NCBI RefSeq assembly: GCF_019931575.1
Contig: NZ_CP082923.1
Span: 744,001-808,000, forward strand
DNA length: 64,000 nucleotides
Reading direction: 5' to 3'
DNA from: Caulobacter segnis
GTDB taxonomy: Bacteria; Pseudomonadota; Alphaproteobacteria; Caulobacterales; Caulobacteraceae
Shown: in pieces, positions 20,181 to 28,532 of the stretch
Numbering within the stretch: position 1 is the stretch's first letter
Layout of the letters: each line of letters begins with the position of its first letter
The notes under the pieces: generated by a model
Databases searched by the model: none
What the model saw: only the letters and a program-made list of their open reading frames with translations
What the model was told of the DNA's origin: nothing
Made by a program: the position numbers and the translations under genes

Positions 20181-20401
20181 TTCAGGTAAATGCGGTGACG
20201 GCGCTCGTCCGACCCCGCACTCGCCTCCACGGATGACCTCGGCTGAAACTGTTATTTCGAATTTGTAGTATGCCGTTGGAGCCGTCAACGGCCGGCGCCG
20301 CGAAAACAGGCGCCCGCACGGGGGTCTGGACATCTTCGCCGGAGCGTGCAGGCTTCGCTTCAAACAATCGTTCAATGAACAAAACAGGGGTGGAAGCCGT
20401 C

Positions 20402-22480
20402 ATGGCCGCGATCAACGCCGTCACCGATCTTTCCGTCGAAGGCGACATTGGCGTCGTCACGCTGAACTCGCCGCCGGTCAACGCGCTGTCGGCCCAGGTC
20501 CGCGAAGGGCTGAAGGGCGCGTTCGAGGGCGCGATCGCCGATCCGGCCGTGAAGGCCATCGTGCTGATCTGCGATGGCCGGACCTTCATCGCCGGCGCCG
20601 ACATCACCGAGTTCGGCAAGGCCATGACTGGCCCGAACCTGCAGGACGTGCAGGCCATCATCGAGAATTCGCCCAAGCCCGTCGTGGCGGCGATCCACGG
20701 CACCGCCCTGGGCGGCGGGCTGGAGGTGGCGCTGGTCGCCAACTATCGCGTGGCCGTTCCCTCGGCCAAGGCCGGCCTGCCCGAGGTGAACATCGGCCTG
20801 CTGCCCGGCGCCGGCGGCACCCAGCGCCTGCCGCGCATCGTCGGCGTCGAGAAGGCGCTGGAGATGGTGACCAGCGGCCAGCACGTCCCGGCCAAGGCGG
20901 CCCTGGCCATGGGCCTGTTCGACGAACTGGTCGAGGAGGGGGATCTGCGCGCCGGCGCGATCGCCTTCGCCCGGAAGGTGGTGGCCGAGGGCCGTCCGCT
21001 GAACAAGGTCCGCGACCTGAACGCCAAGGTCGAGGCCGCGCGCGGCAAGCCCGAGATCTTCGCCGACTTCCGAGCGGCCAACGCCAAGAAGTTCCGCGGC
21101 TTCATGGCCCCCGAGAGCAACATCAAGTGTATCGAGGCGGCGGTGAACCTGCCCTTCGACGAGGGGCTGAAGGAAGAGCGAAAGCTGTTCATGGAGCTGA
21201 TGACCGGCAGCCAGTCGGCCGCTCAGCGCTATGTATTCTTCGCCGAGCGCCAGGCCGCCAAGATCCCCGACGTGCCGGACGACACCCCGACCATCCCCGT
21301 CAAGAAGGTCGGCGTCATCGGGGCCGGCACCATGGGCGGCGGCATCTCGATGAACTTCCTCAACGCGGGCATTCCCGTGACGATCATCGAGGCCAAGTCG
21401 GAGAACCTGGAGCGCGGCGTCGGCGTCATCCGCAAGAACTACGAGAACACCGCCAAGAAGGGCCGCCTGACCCAGGACGACGTCGAAAAGCGGATGGGCC
21501 TGCTGACGCCCTCGATGAACCTCGAGGACCTGGCCGACTGCGACCTGATCATCGAGGCCGTGTTCGAGCTGATGGAGATCAAGAAGGAGGTCTTCGGCAA
21601 GCTGGACAAGATCGCCAAGCCCGGCGCGATCCTGGCTTCAAACACCTCGTATCTCGACATCGACGTGATCGCCGCCAGCACCAGCCGGCCCGAGAGCGTG
21701 ATCGGCCTGCACTTCTTCTCGCCGGCCAACGTCATGCGCCTGCTGGAGATCGTGCGCGGGGCCAAGACCGACAAGTCGGTGATCGCCACGTCCATGCAGA
21801 TCGGCAAGAAGATCGGCAAGGTCGCGGTGCTGGTCGGCAACTGCCATGGCTTCGTCGGCAACCGCATGCTGGCCCAGCGCCAGCGCGAGGCCCAAAAGCT
21901 GATCCTGGAAGGCGCCATGCCCTGGGACGTCGACCGCGTGCTGTTTGACTTCGGTCTGCCGATGGGACCGTTCGCCATGAGCGACCTGGCCGGCCTCGAC
22001 ATCGGCTGGGACCCGGCCAAGACCTCGTCTTCCACCGTGCGCGAGGTGCTGTGCGAGATGGACCGTCGCGGCCAGAAGAACGGCAAGGGCTTCTACGACT
22101 ACGACGAGAACCGCAACGCCAAGCCTTCGCCGATCGTGGAAGAGGTGATCCGCGACTTCGCCGAGAAGCGCCAGATCCAGCGCCGCGAGATCAGCGACCA
22201 GGAGATCCTGGAGCGCTGCCTCTATCCGATGGTCAATGAGGGCGCGAAGATCCTCGAGGAGGGCAAGGCCATCCGCGCCTCGGACATCGATATCGTCTGG
22301 ATCAACGGCTACGGCTGGCCGGTCTATCGCGGCGGCCCGATGTTCTGGGGCGAGCTGGTCGGCCTCGACAAGATCCTGGCCAAGATGAAGGAGTTCCAGG
22401 CGGCCCATGGCGACGACTTCAAGCCGTCGGCCCTGCTGGAGCGGCTCGTGGCCGAGGGCAAGGGGTTCAAGGACGTTTAG
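20402..22480 (+). CDS. Bifunctional enoyl-CoA hydratase / 3-hydroxyacyl-CoA dehydrogenase (FadB/FadJ type)
   Basis: 692 residues. The N-terminal crotonase domain (about 1-190) has the oxyanion loop DGRTFIAGADITEF and both acidic residues in GGGLEVAL and GLPEVNIGLLPGAGGTQR. The NAD-binding dehydrogenase domain starts at about 295 with VGVIGAGTMGGGISMNFLNAGI, and the catalytic His is in VIGLHFFSPANVMRLLEIV. The C-terminal 3HCDH domains end in INGYGWPVYRGGPMFWG. It carries out steps two and three of beta-oxidation. The start at 20402 has AGGGGTGGA in front; the ATG at 20375 has none. The next gene is an acyl-CoA synthetase, supporting a role in fatty-acid use. Confidence 0.95.
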   Translation: MAAINAVTDLSVEGDIGVVTLNSPPVNALSAQVREGLKGAFEGAIADPAVKAIVLICDGRTFIAGADITEFGKAMTGPNLQDVQAIIENSPKPVVAAIHGTALGGGLEVALVANYRVAVPSAKAGLPEVNIGLLPGAGGTQRLPRIVGVEKALEMVTSGQHVPAKAALAMGLFDELVEEGDLRAGAIAFARKVVAEGRPLNKVRDLNAKVEAARGKPEIFADFRAANAKKFRGFMAPESNIKCIEAAVNLPFDEGLKEERKLFMELMTGSQSAAQRYVFFAERQAAKIPDVPDDTPTIPVKKVGVIGAGTMGGGISMNFLNAGIPVTIIEAKSENLERGVGVIRKNYENTAKKGRLTQDDVEKRMGLLTPSMNLEDLADCDLIIEAVFELMEIKKEVFGKLDKIAKPGAILASNTSYLDIDVIAASTSRPESVIGLHFFSPANVMRLLEIVRGAKTDKSVIATSMQIGKKIGKVAVLVGNCHGFVGNRMLAQRQREAQKLILEGAMPWDVDRVLFDFGLPMGPFAMSDLAGLDIGWDPAKTSSSTVREVLCEMDRRGQKNGKGFYDYDENRNAKPSPIVEEVIRDFAEKRQIQRREISDQEILERCLYPMVNEGAKILEEGKAIRASDIDIVWINGYGWPVYRGGPMFWGELVGLDKILAKMKEFQAAHGDDFKPSALLERLVAEGKGFKDV

Positions 22481-22487
22481 AACTCTT

Positions 22488-22512
22488 CCCTTCCCCCTCA
22501 TGGGGGAGGGGA
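22488..22512. repeat. GC hairpin repeat
   Basis: Near-perfect palindrome CCCTTCCCCC-tcat-GGGGGAGGGG just behind the fadB/J-like stop codon. It belongs to the same general class of C/G-run hairpins found at 19960, 43694, 60330-60467 and 62686, and may help end transcription. Confidence 0.6.
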
Positions 22513-22522
22513 ACCCCCACTC

Positions 22523-22631
22523 CCGCTCATCCCCGCGAAAGCGGGGACCCAAGCGGGCTTTCGGTTTGTTGCACCGTTCAGGATTGATCGCCGAACTCGG
22601 CTTGGGTCCCCGCTTTCGCGGGGATGAGCGG
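22523..22631. repeat. Inverted pair of a 32-nt palindromic element (REP-like), copy A
   Basis: A 32-nt element at 22523-22554, centred on CCCCGCGAAAGCGGGG, is repeated in perfect reverse complement at 22600-22631 with a 45-nt spacer. Each copy can fold on itself and the two can pair with each other. The same arrangement recurs at 33092-33199. This is the architecture of REP doublets moved by RAYT (REP-associated tyrosine transposase) enzymes; no RAYT gene is in the window. Confidence 0.85.
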
Positions 22632-22664
22632 AGGTTGGGTGATCGGTTTACGTAGGGAAAAGCC

Positions 22665-24221
22665 ATGCCAACCATCGCCGCCATGATGTCCGCCGACTAC
22701 GGCGTGATGGGCGACATCCTTCGCGCACGCGCTGTGGAAGGCCCCAACCATCCGGCCGTGATCATGGAGACCGGCGAGAGCGTCAGCTACGCCCAGTTCG
22801 ACGCCCTGGCCGACCGGGTCGCCGCCGCCCTGCAGCGCGATGGGGTCAAGGCCGGCGAGGCGGTCGCCGTTTGCGCCCTGTCGTCGATCCCCTATGCGGC
22901 GCTGTTCCTGGGCGCGTTGCGGGCTGGCGTCGCGGTGGCCCCGATCGCCCCGTCCTCGACGCCAGAGGCCATCGCCGGCATGGTCGCCGACTGCGGGGCC
23001 AGATTGTTCTTCCTCGACGCCGGCGTGGCCGAGGCCCAGAAGCCCGCCCCGATCGCGGTCCGCCAGATCGCTCTGGACGATTCCGCCGCCGGTGAACCCT
23101 TCGACGCCTGGCTGGCCCCGTTGGACGCCCGCCCGACGCCGGTCGAGATCGGTCCGGAGCATCCGTTCAACATCATCTATTCCAGCGGCACGACCGGTAC
23201 GCCCAAGGGCATCGTCCAGTCGCACGGCATGCGCTGGCGGCACGTGTTCCGGGGCGACGCGGTCGGCTATGGGCCGGATGCGGTCACCGTGCTGTCGACC
23301 CCGCTGTATTCGAACACCACCCTGGTCTGCTTCTTCCCCACCCTGGCGGGCGGCGGGACCGTGGTGCTGATGCGGAAGTTCGACGCCGGCAAGTACCTTG
23401 AGCTGGCCCAGAAGCATCGCATGACCCACACCATGCTGGTGCCCGTGCAGTATCGCCGCCTGATGGAGCGGCCGGACTTCGACGCTTTCGACCTGTCGTC
23501 CACGCATCTGAAGTTCTGCACCAGCGCCCCGTTCGCGGCCGAGCTGAAGGCCGACGTGCTGCGCCGCTGGCCTGGCGGCCTCGTGGAATATTTCGGCATG
23601 ACCGAGGGCGGCGGCACCTGCATCCTCATCGCCCACGAGCATCCGGACAAGCTGCACACGGTCGGCCAGCCCGCGCCGGGCCACGACATCCGCCTGATCG
23701 ACGAGGACGGCGTCCAGGTCGGCCCGGGCGTGGTCGGCGAGATTGTCGGCCGCTCGGCCGGGATGATGAACGGCTATCACGGCCGCCCGGACAAGACCGC
23801 CGAGGCCACCTGGACCTCGCCCGAGGGCTGGCGCTTCATCCGCACCGGGGACGTCGGCCGCTTCGACGAGGACGGCTTCCTGACGCTGATGGATCGCAAG
23901 AAGGACATGATCATCAGCGGCGGCTTCAACATCTATCCGTCCGACCTGGAGGCGGTGCTGCTTCAGCATCCGGCCGTGGTCGAGGCGGCGGTGGTGGGCG
24001 TGCCCTCGGACGCCTGGGGCGAGACGCCCGTGGCCTTCGTGGCGCTGAGGGCCGGCCAAGCTGCTGATCCGGGCGAGGTCAAGGCCTTCGTCAACGGACA
24101 GGTCGGCAAGACCCAGCGGCTGGCGGACGTTCGTGTCGTCGACAGCCTGCCGCGCAGCCATATCGGCAAGGTCCTGAAGCGAGAACTTCGGGACTCATGG
24201 CAAATTCAGCCTAGCGAATAG
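22665..24221 (+). CDS. AMP-dependent acyl-CoA synthetase/ligase
   Basis: 518 residues of the ANL superfamily. The P-loop motif NIIYSSGTTGTPKGIVQSHG is at about residues 167-186. Motif A5 (VEYFGMTEGG), the ATP-binding RTGDVGRFDEDGFL, hinge DRKKDMIISGGFNIYPSDLE and the catalytic lysine in RSHIGKVLKRELR near the end are all present. It activates a carboxylic acid, probably a fatty acid, to its CoA thioester through an acyl-adenylate. It follows the beta-oxidation gene on the same strand after the 32-nt repeat pair, so they may share substrates. Chain-length preference cannot be read from sequence. Confidence 0.93.
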   Translation: MPTIAAMMSADYGVMGDILRARAVEGPNHPAVIMETGESVSYAQFDALADRVAAALQRDGVKAGEAVAVCALSSIPYAALFLGALRAGVAVAPIAPSSTPEAIAGMVADCGARLFFLDAGVAEAQKPAPIAVRQIALDDSAAGEPFDAWLAPLDARPTPVEIGPEHPFNIIYSSGTTGTPKGIVQSHGMRWRHVFRGDAVGYGPDAVTVLSTPLYSNTTLVCFFPTLAGGGTVVLMRKFDAGKYLELAQKHRMTHTMLVPVQYRRLMERPDFDAFDLSSTHLKFCTSAPFAAELKADVLRRWPGGLVEYFGMTEGGGTCILIAHEHPDKLHTVGQPAPGHDIRLIDEDGVQVGPGVVGEIVGRSAGMMNGYHGRPDKTAEATWTSPEGWRFIRTGDVGRFDEDGFLTLMDRKKDMIISGGFNIYPSDLEAVLLQHPAVVEAAVVGVPSDAWGETPVAFVALRAGQAADPGEVKAFVNGQVGKTQRLADVRVVDSLPRSHIGKVLKRELRDSWQIQPSE

Positions 24222-24335
24222 ACTTTTTTGCCGCGACGGCGCGCCACATTAGGCCAGGTGGAATCGACGAATACGGTTGCTTAACCATTCGGTGCGGCCA
24301 TCGGGTCGCCCGGTTCGTCGTGGATTGCGCCCGTA

Positions 24336-25325
24336 ATGCTCCCGAAGCCCGTCGCCACTCCGATCAACACCCTTCAGGGAGGCGCCTTCGTTCGCGCAGC
24401 CCAGGACGTCGCGCCGATCGATTTCCAGGCCGTCGCCCGGGCCTTGGGCGCGGCCGGCCACGCCTCCGACCTGGACCAGCGCCTGGCCGCCCGCTTCGCC
24501 CGTCCCGTCGCCATCCGCGCCTTCGCCGACCGCATCGAGGCCACCGCCGCCGCGCTCCGGGCCCTGGGCGCGCGCGCGGGCGGGGTCTGCGTCGTCTCGG
24601 CCCTGGCTGATCCCGAGACCCTGGCCGGCGTCGCCGCCGCGGGCCTGAAGGCCTGGCTCGTGGACGTCGACCCGTTCAGCGCCATGTTCGACACCGCCCA
24701 CCTGCGCGAGCGCCTGCCCGAGGCGCCCGGACCGCTGGAGGCCATCGTTCCCGCCGCCGCCCACGGCCGCGCCCCCGACATGCGCGCCTGGGCCGCTTTC
24801 CGCGCCGAGACCGGCCTGCCGATCCTGGTCGACGCCGCCGGCGCCTTCGACGTGGTGATCGAGGCGCCGGTTCCTGTTCTGGTTAGCCTCCCCGCTGGGG
24901 CGGGCGTGTTCGTGGCCTGCGAGGACGCCACGCCGGTCAACGCCATCGACGCCCGGCCCTTCGCCGGCGACGACGGCCTCGCCGCCTGGCCGGGCCTGCG
25001 CCAGCGCCTATGCGGCATGGCTCAGCAACTGCGCGTCCTGCTGCTGGACAGCGGGGTCGGCTTCCAGCCGGGCTGGGGCATGAGCTGGATCTCGCCGACC
25101 TGCGCCCTCAGCCTGCCCACCGACGACGCCGGGGCCGTGGCCTGGAAGCTCCAGGCGGCGGGTGTCCCGGCCAGTTGCGCCGTCCGCGACCGCGCCCTGA
25201 GCGCCGACAACACCCCGGTCGCCGATCGCCTGGCCGCCTCGACCGTGGTGCTGACCCTGGATCCGAACCTGGATATCCTGGCCCTCGACCACCTGTGCGA
25301 CGCGCTGCGGGACGCGGTGGCCTAG
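24336..25325 (+). CDS. Degenerate DegT/AHBA-type aminotransferase-like protein
   Basis: 329 residues. The order of elements follows the large domain of DegT/DnrJ/EryC1/StrS aminotransferases: AGLKAWLVDVDPFSAMFD, then LEAIVPAAAHGRAPDMRAW, then LPILVDAAGAFDV, matching the usual VDVDP, H-G-P-M and DAAQA blocks. The segment that normally bears the PLP-binding lysine (S-F-H-x-x-K) is here VLVSLPAGAGVFVACED with no lysine. The protein therefore probably lacks aminotransferase chemistry. No strong ribosome site is seen before the ATG. Role unknown; the family link is an inference. Confidence 0.7.
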   Translation: MLPKPVATPINTLQGGAFVRAAQDVAPIDFQAVARALGAAGHASDLDQRLAARFARPVAIRAFADRIEATAAALRALGARAGGVCVVSALADPETLAGVAAAGLKAWLVDVDPFSAMFDTAHLRERLPEAPGPLEAIVPAAAHGRAPDMRAWAAFRAETGLPILVDAAGAFDVVIEAPVPVLVSLPAGAGVFVACEDATPVNAIDARPFAGDDGLAAWPGLRQRLCGMAQQLRVLLLDSGVGFQPGWGMSWISPTCALSLPTDDAGAVAWKLQAAGVPASCAVRDRALSADNTPVADRLAASTVVLTLDPNLDILALDHLCDALRDAVA

Positions 25326-25383
25326 CCGAGCGGCCGCCAATTGGCCTAATCCTTCGGGCGTGAGCCCATGCCGAAGGTGAGTG

Positions 25384-25884
25384 ATGGCCGAAGAGTTCTC
25401 CTGCGCGATCTGCGGCGGCCGTCACGCGGGCCTGTCCAAGGACTGGGGCTATGGCCTGCCCGACGAGGTCTGGGCGCTGCCCGAGGAAGAACGCGACAGC
25501 CAGGCCCGCTTCAACGATGACCTGTGCCAGTGGGGCGACCGCTTCTTCATCCGCTGCATCCTGCCCGTGCCGTTGAAGGGGACGGACGACTATTTCGGCT
25601 GGGGCGCCTGGGCCGAGGTCGATGCGGAGGTGTTCGAGCGCTATCTCGAACTCTATGACGAGGACGGGCGCGAGGAGCCGCCGGCTCCGGGCAAGCTGGC
25701 CAACAAGCTCGAGGCCTATACCAACACCTCACTGGGCACGCGGGTGCTGATCCAGTTCCAGGACCCTGGCGAGCGACCGACCCTGACCCTGCCCGAGGGC
25801 GACAAGAGCCGCCTGGCGCAGGAGCAGCGCGAGGGCGTCGACGCCGCGCGGCACCACGAGATTCTCGAGATCTGCGGCGCGTAG
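25384..25884 (+). CDS. DUF2199 domain protein
   Basis: 166 residues. It starts with a CxxC pair and His (FSCAICGGRHAGLSKDWGYGLPDEVW), then RDSQARFNDDLCQWGDRFFIRCILPVPL and YFGWGAWAEVD, all hallmarks of DUF2199. The cysteines suggest a metal-bound N-terminal knuckle. Function unknown. The ATG at 25384 follows AAGGTGA; a GTG immediately before it at 25381 is possible but closer than ideal. It converges on the hicB gene with only 9 bp between stops. Confidence 0.88.
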   Translation: MAEEFSCAICGGRHAGLSKDWGYGLPDEVWALPEEERDSQARFNDDLCQWGDRFFIRCILPVPLKGTDDYFGWGAWAEVDAEVFERYLELYDEDGREEPPAPGKLANKLEAYTNTSLGTRVLIQFQDPGERPTLTLPEGDKSRLAQEQREGVDAARHHEILEICGA

Positions 25885-25893
25885 AACGGCTTT

Positions 25894-26289
25894 TTACGCC
25901 GGGTCGATCATCCGCTTGGCGGCGCGCGCCAGTAGGCCAGAGCGCGTGAAGCCGTGGGACTCGGCATAGGCGTCGATATCGGGCAGCGTGGTCTCGGGCA
26001 GGGTGATGTTGACCCGCACTGTCCGAGGCGGGGCGATCTTCAGCGGCACGATGATCACCGCGCCGTCGCGGTTCGCGGGGTTGGCCATGACCTCGTCCGG
26101 GGCCGAAGGCGCGGGAATGGGCTCGCCGTCCTCGATCATGCCGTCGACGTGAAGGCGTAGAGCCTCCTCGGCGTTGATCCGGGCCTCCTCCAGCGTCGCG
26201 CCGACGCTGACGCAGCCGGGCAGGTCGGGAAAGGAAACCCCGAACTCGCTGTCCGTGTCCTTGTGGATCAGGGCGATATAGTTGGTCAT
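25894..26289 (-). CDS. hicB: HicB-family antitoxin (intact, partner broken)
   Basis: 131 residues. The N-terminal HicB RNase-H-like fold reads YIALIHKDTDSEFGVSFPDLPGCVSVGATLEEARINAEEAL. The C-terminal ribbon-helix-helix part (PPRTVRVNITLPETTLPDIDAYAESHGFTRSGLLARAAKRMI) binds DNA. In intact systems it neutralises HicA and represses its own operon. Here only the 3' end of hicA remains just upstream, so this is an orphan antitoxin that may survive as a plain regulator or anti-toxin defence. Confidence 0.92.
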   Translation of the reverse strand: MTNYIALIHKDTDSEFGVSFPDLPGCVSVGATLEEARINAEEALRLHVDGMIEDGEPIPAPSAPDEVMANPANRDGAVIIVPLKIAPPRTVRVNITLPETTLPDIDAYAESHGFTRSGLLARAAKRMIDPA

Positions 26290-26293
26290 TGGG

Positions 26294-26419
26294 TTACCTC
26301 AGCATCAGGCCCGATTGCCGTTCGATCGACCTCAGCGTCCCGACCGGCAGGTCACGCTTGGGATGCGGAACGGTCACGCGACCGGGCTTCGCGACGATTT
26401 TCGGGTCGTCAAGTTGATC
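26294..26419 (-). pseudogene. hicA: hicA toxin remnant (5' truncated)
   Basis: The minus-strand frame ends KPGRVTVPHPKRDLPVGTL and then RSIERQSGLMLR-stop, the conserved C-terminal half of HicA mRNA interferases. The stop TAA at 26294-26296 is 4 bp before the hicB start, the normal hicA-hicB order. Upstream the HicA frame runs straight into the 3' end of corA without the N-terminal part or the catalytic His region (G-S-H). About 35-40 residues remain of the usual 60-80. The gene appears to have lost its 5' half by a deletion that joined it to corA. Confidence 0.75.
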
Positions 26420-27386
26420 ACAGCCAGCCCGTCTTCTTGAACCGCCGGTACAGCAGGCCGCAGATCACCGCGATCCCGGCCAGCACGCCGTAGTAGCCGT
26501 ATTCCCACTTCAGCTCGGGCATGTGCTCGAAGTTCATGCCGTAGACGCCCGCCACCGCCGTCGGCACCGCCAGGATCGCGGCCCAGGCGGCCAGCTGGCG
26601 GGTGATCACCCCTTGCCGCTGCTGTTCCAGCAGGCTGCTGATCTCGAACACCGAGGTCAGCACCTCGCGCAGACCATCGACCAGGATCTCGGTGCGCTGG
26701 ATGTGGTCGCGCACGTCGCGGAAATAGGCCCGGACCTCGGTGTCGATGCAGGGCAGGTCGTGGTGCTCCAGCGCGCTGACGACCTGGGTCATCGGCCCCA
26801 GCAGCTTCTTGAACTTCATCAGCGCCCGGCGAAGATTGAAGATGCGGGCGATCTCGGCGCGGCTGAGGAAGGCGTCCAGCGCCCGCCGCTCGAAGGCGTG
26901 CAGGTCTTCCTCGATGCTGTCGACGATCGGCATGTAGCCGTCGACGATGAAGTCCAGCACCGCGTGCAGCACATAGTCGACACCGTGCGCCAGCAGGGCC
27001 GGGGCCGCCTCCAGCTGGGCGCGCAGCTCGGTATGAGCCCTGGCCGAGCCGTGGCGCACCGTGATCAGGTGCCGCCGGCCGACGAAGAAGTCGGTCTCGC
27101 CGTAGATGATATTGTCGTTGTCGAGGTGCGCGGTCTTGGCCACTACGAACAGCTGGTCGCCATAGATGTCGACCTTGGGCGTCTGGCGAGCGTTCAACGC
27201 GTCCTCGACCGCCAGCGGATGCAGCTTGAAAGCCTGCTGCAGCGCGCGCAGTTCGATCTCGTCGGGCTCGACCAGGCCGATCCACACGAACTCTTCCCCA
27301 CGCGGCGTCAGGCTGGCGGGATCATCCAGACTGATCGCGCGGACGGGCTTGCCGTCGACATAGGCGCTGGCGGCGACGACGGTCAT
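26418..27386 (-). CDS. corA: CorA-family magnesium/divalent cation transporter
   Basis: 322 residues. A cytosolic alpha/beta N-domain and long stalk helix are followed by two C-terminal membrane segments (AAWAAILAVPTAVAGVYGMNF and GYYGVLAGIAVICGLLY) joined by the YGMNFEHMPE loop, the diagnostic GMN selectivity motif. The tail is basic (RRFKKTGWL). It forms a pentameric Mg2+/Co2+/Ni2+ channel. The ATG lies 10 bp after the adenine deaminase stop, suggesting one transcript. The start at 27386 (MTVVAASAYV) matches the family N-terminus; the frame is open further. Confidence 0.95.
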   Translation of the reverse strand: MTVVAASAYVDGKPVRAISLDDPASLTPRGEEFVWIGLVEPDEIELRALQQAFKLHPLAVEDALNARQTPKVDIYGDQLFVVAKTAHLDNDNIIYGETDFFVGRRHLITVRHGSARAHTELRAQLEAAPALLAHGVDYVLHAVLDFIVDGYMPIVDSIEEDLHAFERRALDAFLSRAEIARIFNLRRALMKFKKLLGPMTQVVSALEHHDLPCIDTEVRAYFRDVRDHIQRTEILVDGLREVLTSVFEISSLLEQQRQGVITRQLAAWAAILAVPTAVAGVYGMNFEHMPELKWEYGYYGVLAGIAVICGLLYRRFKKTGWL

Positions 27387-27396
27387 GACGGGGCGA

Positions 27397-28416
27397 TCAG
27401 TGCGCGGCCGCGTAGGCCTCGACCTGGGCCACCCGCTGGGCCTTTTCGGCCTCGCTGAGGAACGAGCCCGTGAAGCTGTTCTTGGCCAGGGTGACGACAT
27501 CCTCGCGGGTCAGGCCCACGGCGTTCGCCGTCGCCAGGTAGTTCTCCAGCAGGTAGCCGCCGAAATAGGCCGGGTCGTCGGAATTGACCGTCGCCTTCAG
27601 GCCCAGGTTCAGCATGGTCTTCAGCGGGTGGACGTCCAGGCTGGGCACGCCGCACAGCTTCAGGTTCGACAGCGGGCAGACCGTCAGGGTCGTGCCGTCC
27701 TTCACCAGACGCGCGGTCAGGGCGTCGTCTTCCAGCGCGCGATTGCCGTGGTCGATGCGGTCGACCTTCACCAGGTCGATGGCTTCCCAGACATAGGCCG
27801 GCGGGCCTTCCTCGCCGGCGTGGGCGACGATCTTGAGGCCCAGGTCCCGGGCCGCCTGCATGACGCGGGCGAACTTGGCCGGCGGGTGGCCGACCTCGGA
27901 GCTGTCCAGGCCGACGCCGGCCAGGTGCGAGAGCCAGGGCTTGGCCTGTTCCAGCGTCTCGAAGGCGCTTTCTTCCGACAGGTGGCGCAGGAAGCAGAGG
28001 ATCAGCTTGCTGGTCACGCCCAGGGTCTTCTCGGCTTCGTCCATGCCGGCCAGCAGGCCCTTCATCACGGTGTCGAAGGCGATCCCGCGATCGGTGTGGG
28101 TCTGGGGGTCGAAGAAGATCTCGGCGTGGGCGCCGCCGTCGGCCGCCAGGCGCTTGAAATAGGCCAGGGCCAGGTCCTTGAAGTCCGCCTCGGTGATCAG
28201 CACGCCCGCGCCCTGGTAATAGATGTCCAGGAAGTCCTGCAGGTTCGAGAAGGCGTAGGCCGCGCGGATCTCGTCGACCGAGCCGTAGGGCAGGGTGATC
28301 CCGTTGCGCTGGGCCAGCTCGAACATCAGTTCCGGCTCGAGGCTGCCCTCGATGTGCATGTGCAACTCGGCCTTGGGCAGGCCGCGGACGAATTGGGCGA
28401 AGGCGATGTCGGTCAT
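27397..28416 (-). CDS. Adenine deaminase (adenosine deaminase superfamily)
   Basis: 339 residues of the metal-dependent ADA superfamily. Zinc ligands are in the HxH of KAELHMHIEGSLEPEL, in IVAHAGEEGPP and in TVNSDDPAYFGGY; the catalytic Glu is in HAGEE. From memory of the family, the SDDPAYFGGY block, FFDPQTHTDRGI and LDSSEVGHPPAKF belong to the bacterial/yeast adenine deaminase subgroup (adenine to hypoxanthine) rather than true adenosine deaminase. It would serve purine salvage. It is divergent from the PhyH gene with a 116-bp promoter gap and is followed by corA. Confidence 0.9.
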   Translation of the reverse strand: MTDIAFAQFVRGLPKAELHMHIEGSLEPELMFELAQRNGITLPYGSVDEIRAAYAFSNLQDFLDIYYQGAGVLITEADFKDLALAYFKRLAADGGAHAEIFFDPQTHTDRGIAFDTVMKGLLAGMDEAEKTLGVTSKLILCFLRHLSEESAFETLEQAKPWLSHLAGVGLDSSEVGHPPAKFARVMQAARDLGLKIVAHAGEEGPPAYVWEAIDLVKVDRIDHGNRALEDDALTARLVKDGTTLTVCPLSNLKLCGVPSLDVHPLKTMLNLGLKATVNSDDPAYFGGYLLENYLATANAVGLTREDVVTLAKNSFTGSFLSEAEKAQRVAQVEAYAAAH

Positions 28417-28532
28417 GCGGTTTTATGCGCGCGGGCGCGGGCGGGGATCAACCGTCATCACCGAAATCCGCTGGAAATGCCGGGTGGCGCCGGCTAAGCC
28501 CGCAGTCGTCTTGTGAAGCTTGGGGCCCTTCG

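Larger units (their letters stand above)
19944..20401. other. Intergenic region with hairpins upstream of fadB/J-like gene
   Basis: About 458 bp without a convincing gene. It begins with a CCTCCCC-TAAT-GGGGAGG palindrome, then a strong stem (20005-20029), then several small hairpins (20056-20067 and 20126-20140) in a non-coding stretch, and an AT-richer part (about 20235-20270) that probably holds the promoter of the fatty-acid gene. A minus-strand small RNA is possible. Confidence 0.5.
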
